From Propionibacteriaceae bacterium ZF39 (GTDB lineage: Bacteria > Actinomycetota > Actinomycetes > Propionibacteriales > Propionibacteriaceae): a stretch of DNA of 64,000 nucleotides. The position numbers and the translations under genes were made by a program. A model generated the notes under the pieces. The model did not search any database, had not been told where the DNA came from, and saw only the letters and a program-made list of their open reading frames with translations. This document shows, piece by piece, positions 16,306 to 23,868 of the stretch. The stretch covers positions 2,604,001 through 2,668,000 of the forward strand of contig CP154795.1 of NCBI GenBank assembly GCA_039565995.1, read 5' to 3'. The stretch's first letter is position 1; each line of letters begins with the position of its first letter.

Positions 16306-17982
16306 CTAACCTGCGTCAGGGGCACAGACCCTGGTGGCCGAGGGCGTACCGCTCACCAGATAATCCTCGATCGCCTCGGTCGCGCACGTGTTGCTGAGAT
16401 AGGACATGTGGCCGAACATCTCCACGGTCAGCAGGACGCTGTTCGGCAGGAGCTGGGACGCTGCGACGGCTCCCGAATAAGGAGTCGCCGGGTCATAGCG
16501 GTTGCCGACGACCAGGATGGGCGCCGAGGTGTGGTTGGTGAACGGACCACGCCAGGCATCCTCGTCAATCGCGGTCCAGAACTGCGAGGCGCACGGTGCC
16601 GACCGCCAGCCCCACATGGCCGAGAAATGCGGGGCATCCAGGCCGCGGGCAGCAATGGCGGGAGCCCAGTCCTTCTGCGCCTTCGGGTTGAGCGAGTCGG
16701 TGCAGAGCACGACATAGTGCGCCATGCTCAGCTGGTCATAGCCATCCATGGTGTGCGGGCGCGGCCTGGGCTGCTTCTCCTTGGCCTGCGTCCGGGCAGC
16801 CTTGGCCGACGCCCGGGCCCGTTCCGTCTCCTCGGACGACGCGGCCTGGTCCGTGAGCGCATCGAACGCTTCGAGCAGCGCGGCCACCTGGTGCGGCGCA
16901 TCCGGCGCATACAGCGCGCTGTGGACCATGTCGATGAACAGGCCGTAGCCGACCATGACCTCGCCGAACCACGGATCGGTGAACGGCACCGGCTTCTGCT
17001 TGACCCGCTCAGCGACCCGGTCGAACGTGGCCTGGCGCTCGGCTGCCCGCGCTTCGCAGGTCGCCGCGTCACCCTCTGGGCACCACGCGAACGCCGCCTG
17101 CAGTTCTTCCCAGGCGCCTTCGGCGGATGCGAGCCGGAGCGTCATCGGCTCGTGCGCGGTTCCGGGCGTACCCGCCCAGGCCACCGGATCCAGCACGCCG
17201 TCGATCGCCAGCGCGCGCACGCGATCAGGGAACATGTTGGCGTACACCTGACCGAGATAGGACCCATAGCTCTGGCCCAGATAGCTGAGCTTGTCGTCCC
17301 CGACCGCGCGGCGCAGGACATCCATGTCCCGGGCGGCCTGGGCAGTCGACATGGCCGACGCCAGCGGCTGACCCTCCTTGCCGCAGCCCTTGGCGATGTC
17401 CTTGGCCGAGTTCAGATAATCGGCCTGCTCACTCGGGGTGAGCGGGATGACCGACGCAAACCCACGCCCTTGCTGTTGCTGCGTCTTGGTGGAGGGGTGG
17501 CAAACGACCGGCGTGCTCAGGCCCGTGCCCCGCGGGTCCATCGCGATGATGTCGAAGCGGTCGAGCACCTGCTCGCTATAGAACATCTCGGCCAGGAGGG
17601 CGAGATAGGAGGCCTCCGGTCCCGGCCCGCCGGGGTTCACGAACAGGCTGCCGATGCGCTGCTCGGGGTTGCGCGCCGGATGCTTGGCCACGAAGAGTTC
17701 GACGGTGGCCCCCTCCGGCTCGTCATAGTCGAGCGGCACCTTCGCCGTGGCACAGACGACGCCGGGGGCCGGTTCCACGCCCGGGAAGAAGTCCAAGGCT
17801 GCGGTGCGCGGGCACTCCGCCCAGTCGAGGGAGACCTCGACACGGTCGGTCCGAGCCGCTTCCGGGTTTGCGGGGGCCGCCTGCGCGGTGAGAGGCAGGC
17901 CGGCAAGCAGCGCCAGCGCGGACGTGACGCCGAGAAGACGGGTCAGGGTTCTGGTAGTCAGCGTTCGGGTGGTGAGGGACAT
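16306..17982 (-). CDS. Secreted alpha/beta hydrolase (tripeptidyl-aminopeptidase type)
   Basis: 558 residues. Signal peptide MSLTTRT...LLAGLPLTAQA with a likely cut after AQA. Mature enzyme of the SlpD/Tap-like family: oxyanion loop VNPGGPGPEAS, DPRGTG, nucleophile elbow GQSYGSYLG, and a C-terminal TAP-like domain with VVGNRYDPATPY (Asp) and FGHMSYLSNTC (His). The central lid has a Lys/Arg-rich coil. It probably removes N-terminal di/tripeptides outside the cell. The start was chosen for the signal peptide; the open frame upstream shadows the response regulator. Confidence 0.9.
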   Translation of the reverse strand: MSLTTRTLTTRTLTRLLGVTSALALLAGLPLTAQAAPANPEAARTDRVEVSLDWAECPRTAALDFFPGVEPAPGVVCATAKVPLDYDEPEGATVELFVAKHPARNPEQRIGSLFVNPGGPGPEASYLALLAEMFYSEQVLDRFDIIAMDPRGTGLSTPVVCHPSTKTQQQQGRGFASVIPLTPSEQADYLNSAKDIAKGCGKEGQPLASAMSTAQAARDMDVLRRAVGDDKLSYLGQSYGSYLGQVYANMFPDRVRALAIDGVLDPVAWAGTPGTAHEPMTLRLASAEGAWEELQAAFAWCPEGDAATCEARAAERQATFDRVAERVKQKPVPFTDPWFGEVMVGYGLFIDMVHSALYAPDAPHQVAALLEAFDALTDQAASSEETERARASAKAARTQAKEKQPRPRPHTMDGYDQLSMAHYVVLCTDSLNPKAQKDWAPAIAARGLDAPHFSAMWGWRSAPCASQFWTAIDEDAWRGPFTNHTSAPILVVGNRYDPATPYSGAVAASQLLPNSVLLTVEMFGHMSYLSNTCATEAIEDYLVSGTPSATRVCAPDAG

Positions 17983-18012
17983 GGGGTGTTCCTTCCGGGT
18001 TAGGGTCAGGGC

Positions 18013-18678
18013 GTGATCCGCGTCCTGCTGGCCGACGACCAGGCCCTGTTGCGCACCGGCCTGAGGACTGTCCTGGAGGCCGAGGAGGACATCACGGTGA
18101 TCGGCGAGGCCACCGACGGCGCCGAAGCGGCCCGGGCGGCGGCCTCGCTGGATCCCGATGTGGTGCTGATGGACGTGCAGATGCCGGGCGTGGACGGGAT
18201 CGAGGGCGTACGCCGGCTGGTTGCGTCGGGCTCGTCCGCCCGGGTGCTGATGGTCACGATGTTCGATCTGGATGAATACGTGTATGCCGCGCTGAAGGCC
18301 GGGGCCTCTGGGTTCCTGCTCAAGGCGGCCGAGCCGGAAGAGATCGTCCGGGCCGTACGCCAGGTGTCCGCCGGGGAGATGCTGTTCGCCCCGAGCGTCA
18401 CCCGTCGGCTTGTCGAGGCCTATGTGCGTACGCCACCGCCGGGCGATGGCGTACCCAAGGCTCTGGCGGAGCTGACGGAGCGGGAACTCGATGTGGTGGA
18501 CGGGATCAGCCGCGGGCTGTCGAACGCGGAGATCGGCGCGGAGTTGTTCCTGGGCGAGGCGACGATCAAGGCCCACGTGAGCAGCATCCTCGCCAAGCTC
18601 GGGCTCCGCGATCGCGTGCAGGTGGTGGTGCTGGCCTATGAATCAGGCTTCGTCGCGCTCAGGCGGTCCGGCGCCTGA
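18013..18678 (+). CDS. NarL/LuxR-type response regulator
   Basis: 221 residues. The receiver domain has the acidic pair at Asp8/Asp9, phospho-acceptor Asp54 (LMDVQMPG) and Lys in GFLLKAAEP. The C-terminal LuxR HTH is LTERELDVVDGISRGLSNAEIGAELFLGEATIKAHVSSILAKLGLRDR. Start GTG. The likely partner is the kinase at 19576-21432, with a membrane-protein gene on the other strand in between. Its 3' end overlaps that gene by 20 bp. Confidence 0.93.
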   Translation: MIRVLLADDQALLRTGLRTVLEAEEDITVIGEATDGAEAARAAASLDPDVVLMDVQMPGVDGIEGVRRLVASGSSARVLMVTMFDLDEYVYAALKAGASGFLLKAAEPEEIVRAVRQVSAGEMLFAPSVTRRLVEAYVRTPPPGDGVPKALAELTERELDVVDGISRGLSNAEIGAELFLGEATIKAHVSSILAKLGLRDRVQVVVLAYESGFVALRRSGA

Positions 18679-19360
18679 GGTGCACCAGCGCGGGCGCAAA
18701 GGCGGCCACGAGCAGCGCCGCATAGCCCAGAGTGGTCGGCAGGGTGTCGGTGCCGAGGACTATCGCGCCGACGCCGGCGACCCCCGCCAGGATCGGGGAC
18801 CAGACTGGTGCGACGCGCCCTCGCCACAGGGCCACCGCGAAGGCGAGCGGAGCGAGAGTGAAGCCGATGAGGAACGGCATGAAGATCACCATGAAGAAAG
18901 GTTGGGCGTCGACGCCGTACATCAGGGCCAGGGCCTGCTCGCCCGACAGGTCGGAGTCGGCAAGCCCGGGGATCATGACCCGCCATGACATGAGGTGGAC
19001 GATCTGGCCGAAGGCGAGGAGCGTACCCATCACCGCCGCGACCCAGGCCCAGATCGGAGCCTTGCCAACGCTGAGGCGCCATACGGCCGGCACGGAGGCC
19101 AGCGTGAACAGCGCGGCTGCGAGAAAGACGAACGAGGCCGCCGCCCAGACCCCCTGGTTCGCAGCCACGGCCTCGAAATAGCCGGTATCAGTGCCGGGCA
19201 CGCTGCTGTAGGGCGCGGTGAAGTCGATGAGGGAGGCCACCGCGAGTGCGAGGGGCCACGCGACGAGCGAGATCGTGCCGAGCAGGAGGGCGGTGCCGGT
19301 GCGCCGGGTCGCCGGGCGGTCGATTGCGGAGGGAGCGAGCGCATTGTCGGGGTGGGTCAT
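18659..19360 (-). CDS. Multi-span membrane protein
   Basis: 233 residues with about six membrane segments (starting LLLGTISLVAWPLALAVASLI and ending TTLGYAALLVAAFAPALVHL). Extracellular loops carry SVPGTDTGYFEA. No catalytic motif is recognised. It sits between a response regulator and its probable kinase and is transcribed convergently to the regulator, so it may be a target or accessory of that system; this is inference from position. Confidence 0.7.
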   Translation of the reverse strand: MTHPDNALAPSAIDRPATRRTGTALLLGTISLVAWPLALAVASLIDFTAPYSSVPGTDTGYFEAVAANQGVWAAASFVFLAAALFTLASVPAVWRLSVGKAPIWAWVAAVMGTLLAFGQIVHLMSWRVMIPGLADSDLSGEQALALMYGVDAQPFFMVIFMPFLIGFTLAPLAFAVALWRGRVAPVWSPILAGVAGVGAIVLGTDTLPTTLGYAALLVAAFAPALVHLRRRTA

Positions 19361-19575
19361 GGGAGTGGTCCTTCCTTGCCTGGTGCCGGTCGGGTGACCG
19401 GCCAGTTCCAGAGTCAGCTGGCGGGCCGGCGCGCGGTATCGGCCGCGGGTCGGCCCGCGCGGGCGACGAGTGGGTCCGTCGCGAACGCCGGGGCGGAGCA
19501 GCGATCGCCTCAGGGTGGGAGCCGGACCGACCTGGGGAGGTATCGGCACGCGTTGCCTGTCCCTACCCTCGAACC

Positions 19576-21432
19576 ATGACCACGATGCCGCCGCGGATCT
19601 CGCTCTGGTTCGCCCTGGTGGCCGGCGTCGTGGCCGGGGCAACGGCTGTCACCGAAGGGCGCTCCTGGTGGCTGGTAGCCCTGGCTGTCGTGGGGTTCGG
19701 CGGGGCTTCGGGGTTGATCACCCGCCGACCGTGGATAGGTGTGGCGTTCATGGCCGCGGTCGTGCTCGGCCTGAGCGTTCTGGGCATGGGGGCTGATTCC
19801 AGCGCCGTGCCCCTGATCCCGGTGATCCTCGGAGTCGTGTCGGCCGGATATCTGTTGCCTGCTCCCGTGTCGGTCCTCGGCCCGCTGGCGCTGGCCGCAG
19901 CGTCCCTCGCCTTGGGGCCGTGGGAGCCCGGAACGGTGATCTTCGCCTTTGTGCTGTTCCTGCTTCCGTGGGGCTTCGGGACCGTGGTGCGGTCCCGCGA
20001 TCTCCGGCGGCGCTCGGCCGAGAACGAAGCCCTGCGGCTCGCCCTCGTCGACCCGGCCACTCGAGCAGCGTCGGCGGCCGTCCTGGAACGCGAGCGGTAC
20101 GCCGCCTCGGCGCTCGCGGTCGTCGATGCCGCGGTCGAACGCATGAATCTGGCCGCGACTTCGGCCAGGGAATCGCTGGACCCCTCTGCCATCGAGACGG
20201 TGCGACAGGCGGGGACCGAGGCCACACGGTCGCTCAGGGAGCTGCTTCTCGTGCTTCGTGATGTGCCGGGCGAGGATGATCCGGAGGCCGGGGCTCCCGT
20301 GGCTGACTCAAGCGGCGCGGCTCGGGTACGCCGGGTCCTGCTCGCGGCGATTCCGATCGTGGTGGTCGCCGTCCTGTGGTGGTTTCCGGCTCGGTTGTTG
20401 TTCGGCGGCCCCCAGGCCATGAACGCCCCGGTCGATCTGGCCGCCCTCATCGTCGTGATCGGCGCACTCCTTGGCCGCAGCCGCTGGCCAGCCCGGGCGT
20501 TGTTCGTGACGGCAGGAGTGGTGGTCGTGGGAGCGCTGTCAGGCCAGTTCGACCCCCAGCTCAATGTCGAGTGGCTCGCGGCCGCGACGATGTTCCTCGC
20601 CTGGACTGCGGGCACCGCGGGCACACGTGTTGCTCTCGGCGGGGTTCTCACATTGTTGTCGGTGACCATCACGTGGCGGGTGGTATCCGAGGACTGGCAC
20701 ACCGGAAACGTCGGCATCGAACTGGTGATCTCCCTTTTGCCCTATTTCGCCGGCGTCGCCTGGTCGGGCCAGTTGGCCGCTGAATCGGGTCATCGCCGGG
20801 CCGCTCGACGACGCCAGCTGGAGATCGATGCGGCAGAGGCTCGTGCCGTCAGCGCAGCCCGGCTGTCGCTCGCTCGCGACCTGCATGACGCCGCCTCGCA
20901 TGCGGTCGGCACCATGTTGATGCAGGCCAACGTCGCCCGAGTGCTGCGTGAGCGCGACCCGGACGGGGCTCGCGCCGCCCTCGAGACGGCCGCCTCGGTG
21001 GGAAACTCCATGACCGCGCGTCTGACCGAGGTCGAAAGCCTGGCGGTCGAGGCCCCCATGGACCTGTCCCGAGAACTGGCCGGGATCGCTGGGCGAGGGA
21101 GACTCCACGGCACGCGGATCAACGTGGTCGGACTGGTCGATGACCTCTCCCCCGAGCAAGCGGCCCTGGTGCTTCGCGTGGTGTCGGAGGGCGTCGCCAA
21201 CGCGCTGCGGCACGGGCCAGGCAGCGAGGTTGAGATCTCGGTCGCGAAAGACTGCGAACGCGTCGTGGTCACGGTCGACAACGGGCCGGCCCGAGCACCC
21301 GGAATCGTCCCTGACCGCGGCACCGGACTTGGCCTGCGCGGGCTCGAGGAACTGGTCGCTGCCCGGGAAGGGTCTCTGACCGCCGGCCCGCTCGCGACCG
21401 GCGGCTGGCGGCTGCTGGCCCAATTCGAATGA
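19576..21432 (+). CDS. NarL-family histidine kinase with tandem sensor/DHp modules
   Basis: 618 residues. The first membrane block (about residues 5-145) is followed by a coil (171-235) that aligns by eye with a HisKA_3 helix pair but lacks the His (ERERYAASALAVVDAAVERM where ARELHDVVAH is usual). A second membrane block (254-405) is followed by a proper DHp (SLARDLHDAASHAVGTM, His437) and a HATPase_c with an N-box (VSEGVANALRHG) and a GTGLGLRGLEE G-box. It looks like two kinases fused, the first having lost its ATPase. The neighbouring NarL-type regulator is the expected target. Confidence 0.88.
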   Translation: MTTMPPRISLWFALVAGVVAGATAVTEGRSWWLVALAVVGFGGASGLITRRPWIGVAFMAAVVLGLSVLGMGADSSAVPLIPVILGVVSAGYLLPAPVSVLGPLALAAASLALGPWEPGTVIFAFVLFLLPWGFGTVVRSRDLRRRSAENEALRLALVDPATRAASAAVLERERYAASALAVVDAAVERMNLAATSARESLDPSAIETVRQAGTEATRSLRELLLVLRDVPGEDDPEAGAPVADSSGAARVRRVLLAAIPIVVVAVLWWFPARLLFGGPQAMNAPVDLAALIVVIGALLGRSRWPARALFVTAGVVVVGALSGQFDPQLNVEWLAAATMFLAWTAGTAGTRVALGGVLTLLSVTITWRVVSEDWHTGNVGIELVISLLPYFAGVAWSGQLAAESGHRRAARRRQLEIDAAEARAVSAARLSLARDLHDAASHAVGTMLMQANVARVLRERDPDGARAALETAASVGNSMTARLTEVESLAVEAPMDLSRELAGIAGRGRLHGTRINVVGLVDDLSPEQAALVLRVVSEGVANALRHGPGSEVEISVAKDCERVVVTVDNGPARAPGIVPDRGTGLGLRGLEELVAAREGSLTAGPLATGGWRLLAQFE

Positions 21433-21784
21433 TCGCCGATGTCCTGGTCAATGGTGCCGCCACCGGCTCCCATTGCGCTCTTCAGCTCGCGCTAGCCTCC
21501 TCAGCTCCCGCTAGCGGACGCTGGCTGCCGTGAACGCGCTGAACGACGGGCTTTCTCCCGCGATTCACGGCTTCCGGCCGGTTTGGCAATGCTGGTACGC
21601 CTGCCCAGCGGGAGGGCGAGCTGAATGAGGGCCGGCCTTGTCGCCCAACGCCGCGCTGTGAGCTCGGCGATGGCGAGATCCAGGCATCAGACGCAACTAG
21701 CGTTCTCCACCGCTACAGCGCCCCGGGCCGGCCATACCAATGCAGTGTGTAGACCGTCTTGTCTACGAGGCGTACAATTTCCCA
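21433..21784. repeat. Gene-free spacer with CAGCTYGCGCTAG repeats
   Basis: No gene is seen in this 352-bp spacer. It holds CAGCTCGCGCTAG (21483-21495), CAGCTCCCGCTAG (21502-21514) and inverted CAGCTCGCC (21615-21623). These are close to the words in the 1.6-2.1 kb spacer, including the 13-mer TAGCTTGCGCTAG there. The right end carries the mazEF-like promoter. Confidence 0.45.
21749..21778 (+). promoter_or_regulatory. Promoter/operator of the MazEF-like pair
   Basis: An inverted repeat GTAGAC-N6-GTCTAC (21749-21754, 21761-21766) lies just upstream of a -10-like TACAAT (21773-21778). The ATG follows only 6 bases later, so the mRNA is probably leaderless and the repeat is placed to block RNA polymerase. 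Autorepression by antitoxin or complex is the known habit of such modules. Confidence 0.6.
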
Positions 21785-21982
21785 ATGGCCGAGACAACCA
21801 CGATCCGGATCAGCAGGGACACCCACGCCCAGGTGGCCCGGCTCGCCGCTGAGCGCCACGAAACGATCGATGAGACGGTCCGTCGAGCCCTTCGGGCGCT
21901 TCGCCAGGACACGATGGCCCAGGACCTGAGAGCCGAACTCACTGACGAAGAATCATCGTGGCTCGATGCTGACGCCGGGTGA
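21785..21982 (+). CDS. Ribbon-helix-helix antitoxin (MazE-like)
   Basis: 65 residues. The N-terminus MAETTTIRISRDTHAQVARLAAERHETIDETVRRALRAL is a ribbon-helix-helix DNA-binding domain. The acidic C-terminus (ELTDEESSWLDADAG) would bind the toxin. It overlaps the toxin gene by 17 bp. The start is fixed by the -10 box immediately upstream and by the RHH strand. Confidence 0.85.
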   Translation: MAETTTIRISRDTHAQVARLAAERHETIDETVRRALRALRQDTMAQDLRAELTDEESSWLDADAG

Positions 21983-22304
21983 TGTGGTCCAACTGGACCT
22001 CGGCGCCCCCGCCGGGAGCGAAGCGGGTCTCCAGCGACCAGCGGTTGTGGTGACCGCGGGTCGTATTCTCAGGGGTGGCCCGAACGTCATCCAGGTCGTT
22101 CCCCTCACCCGCACGATTCGACCAAGCTCCACGGAGGTGGTCGTCCACCCCGATACTGGCAACGCGCTCACCGCCAAGTCAGCTGCGCAGTGCCAACACG
22201 TTCGCTCGATAGCCACCACCAGGGTTCAAGCCCGATTGGGAAACGTGGGACCGGTGACTCTCGCGGAGATTCGGGAGACGCTCGGACTGCTGCTTGACCT
22301 GTGA
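21966..22304 (+). CDS. mazF: MazF/PemK-family endoribonuclease toxin
   Basis: 112 residues. Typical start PGDVVQLDLGAPAGSEAGLQRPAVVVTA, then NVIQVVPLTRTIRPSSTEV and the conserved CQHVRSIATTRVQARLGNVGPVTLAEI. The family cleaves mRNA at short sequence motifs. All core regions are present, so it is likely active and held by the upstream antitoxin. A stress or addiction role is inferred from the family. Confidence 0.9.
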   Translation: MLTPGDVVQLDLGAPAGSEAGLQRPAVVVTAGRILRGGPNVIQVVPLTRTIRPSSTEVVVHPDTGNALTAKSAAQCQHVRSIATTRVQARLGNVGPVTLAEIRETLGLLLDL

Positions 22305-22311
22305 CGCCGAC

Positions 22312-22530
22312 TCAGAGCGTCGCCCGCACCCGGATGATCTTGCGGCGCACCCACACGTCCCGAGTCCCGTCCCGGTAGCGCCGCAGGCGCATGAGCTCCC
22401 AGCCGCCATACTCAGCCCGGTCCGTGAGCAGTCGCCGGACCGCGTTGCGCGACCACGTGTGCGGGATCCTGACCTGCTCCACCTCGAACTCGACGCCCGG
22501 TCGCGACGGGTCGGTATAGGTCGTCGTCAC
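22312..22530 (-). CDS. DUF5703 family protein
   Basis: 72 residues. The conserved core is TWSRNAVRRLLTDRAEYGGWELMRLRRYRDGTR followed by VWVRRKII, as in actinobacterial DUF5703 proteins of unknown role. GGGAGGAG six bases before GTG 22530 decides the start. It is convergent with mazF, 7 bp apart. Confidence 0.8.
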   Translation of the reverse strand: MTTTYTDPSRPGVEFEVEQVRIPHTWSRNAVRRLLTDRAEYGGWELMRLRRYRDGTRDVWVRRKIIRVRATL

Positions 22531-22662
22531 GACGCTCCTCCCTGCGGAAAGTGTGACCCCGATCATAGGCAAGAACCGGACGAATTGACGCGTCCGTATC
22601 GACTTCGCACATTGGCAAATCCCCTGCTATAGTTCTCCGGGCCGGGCGACCGGCAGACCCGG

Positions 22663-22751
22663 GTCCGGGTGGCGGAATAGGTAGACGCGCTAGCTTGAGG
22701 TGCTAGTGCCCGTTATAGGGCGTGGAGGTTCAAGTCCTCTCTCGGACACCA
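22663..22751 (+). tRNA. tRNA-Leu, anticodon GAG
   Basis: 89 nt including an encoded CCA (22749-22751). Acceptor stem GTCCGGG/CTCGGAC with one G-U pair, D-arm GGCGGAATAGGTAGACGC, anticodon stem CTAGC/GCTAG around loop TTGAGGT (anticodon GAG), a long class II variable arm, and T-arm GAGGTTCAAGTCCTC. It reads CTC/CTT leucine codons. Confidence 0.97.
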
Positions 22752-22784
22752 TCGGATCGCTTGCAGTGCAGGGATTCGGCGGAC

Positions 22785-22812
22785 AGGCTCGATCATGGCG
22801 ATCGGGCCTTTT
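22785..22812 (+). terminator. Terminator after tRNA-Leu
   Basis: Interrupted hairpin AGGC-T-CGATC / GATCG-G-GCCT followed by TTTT, 33 bp after the tRNA end. Confidence 0.65.
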
Positions 22813-22871
22813 CTGTTGCCGGCCGCGTACTCCGCTGCTGGTGAGCCCCGTCGCAGGACAGCACCAAAGAG

Positions 22872-23774
22872 TCAGGGAACAATGACGACCTTGCCGGCCG
22901 CGTGGCCCTTCTCCACGGCCGCGACCGCATCCGCCGCCTGATCAAGCGGGAACTCGGCGCTGATCAGCGAGGTCACCACCCCATGGCCCATGACGTCGGT
23001 GATCTTTGCCAGCGCCTCCGCGTCCCTCGGCCGCCCGGACCCACCGAACTCGGCGGCGGTGTCGGGATCGGGCGCGCTCAGGATCCGACCCGGCTTGGCC
23101 AGGGGCGCGATATCCCGCAGGGGCTGGCGTCCGACGAGATCGACGATGAGGTCGACACCGTCCGGTGCGAGCGCGCGTACGCCCTCGGCCGCTCCTGAAC
23201 CGGACGCCACGAACGTCGCTCCCGTCGACTCGACCAGGTCGCGCTTGGCCTCCGAGGCGATCCCGATGACGTTGAACTTGTGCACCCGGCCGATCTGGGC
23301 GGCCAGATAGCCGACGCCGCCGCCCGCGCCGAGGACGACCATCGTCTCGCCGGCCTTGAGCTCGATGGCATGCGTCAGGTCGTACGCCGTCGTGCCGGCC
23401 ACCGGGATCGTCGCCGCCGCGGCAAACGAGAGATCCTCGGGTTTGACCACCGCGTCCTTGGCCCGCAGCACCGCGTGATCGGCGAACCCGCCCTGGCCCG
23501 GCGCGACCAGACCCAGGACCGCGTCGCCCGGGGCGTACGCCTCAACCTCGGAACCCACCGCTACGACCACGCCCGCGACCTCCCGGCCCATCGGCACGGG
23601 GAACGAGGTCTTGATGCCGAGCCGCCCCTCGCGGATCTTCCAGTCGACCGGATTGACCCCGGCGGCTCGCACCTCGATGACAAGCTCTCCCGGGCCCGGC
23701 TCGGGGACCGGGCGCTCGATGAGCTGCTGGGTTTCGGGACCGCCGTGGGCGGTGAAGACATAGATCCTGGACAT
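22872..23774 (-). CDS. NADP-dependent quinone-oxidoreductase-like MDR protein
   Basis: 300 residues. Medium-chain dehydrogenase/reductase without the structural zinc loop: N-terminal GroES-like part (VRAAGVNPVDWKIREG, MGREVAGVVVAVG) and a Rossmann part with VVLGAGGGVGYLAAQIGR. It is of the zeta-crystallin/QOR type and reduces quinones or enones. It lies downstream of, and in the same direction as, the metal-ATPase operon, but a strong hairpin separates them. Confidence 0.9.
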   Translation of the reverse strand: MSRIYVFTAHGGPETQQLIERPVPEPGPGELVIEVRAAGVNPVDWKIREGRLGIKTSFPVPMGREVAGVVVAVGSEVEAYAPGDAVLGLVAPGQGGFADHAVLRAKDAVVKPEDLSFAAAATIPVAGTTAYDLTHAIELKAGETMVVLGAGGGVGYLAAQIGRVHKFNVIGIASEAKRDLVESTGATFVASGSGAAEGVRALAPDGVDLIVDLVGRQPLRDIAPLAKPGRILSAPDPDTAAEFGGSGRPRDAEALAKITDVMGHGVVTSLISAEFPLDQAADAVAAVEKGHAAGKVVIVP

Positions 23775-23824
23775 GGGGTCCTCCTCTGGGGTGAAGCCTT
23801 GCGGTGTTTGCGTCGACGTGGCAA

Positions 23825-23859
23825 GGCCGCGCGGGCCCGGCTTTCGGGTCCGCGCGGCC
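23825..23859 (-). terminator. Hairpin after the metal ATPase gene
   Basis: Nearly perfect long hairpin with arms GGCCGCGCGG and CCGCGCGGCC extended inward by CCCG/CGGG. It lies 10 bp past the ATPase stop and likely ends that transcript, although only a short TTG follows. Confidence 0.7.
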
Positions 23860-23868
23860 GATCTGATG

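Noticed and set aside
16408-18003. A 531-codon plus-strand frame opposite the secreted hydrolase
   Set aside because: Shadow of a GC-rich gene; Arg/Gly/His-rich translation without motifs.
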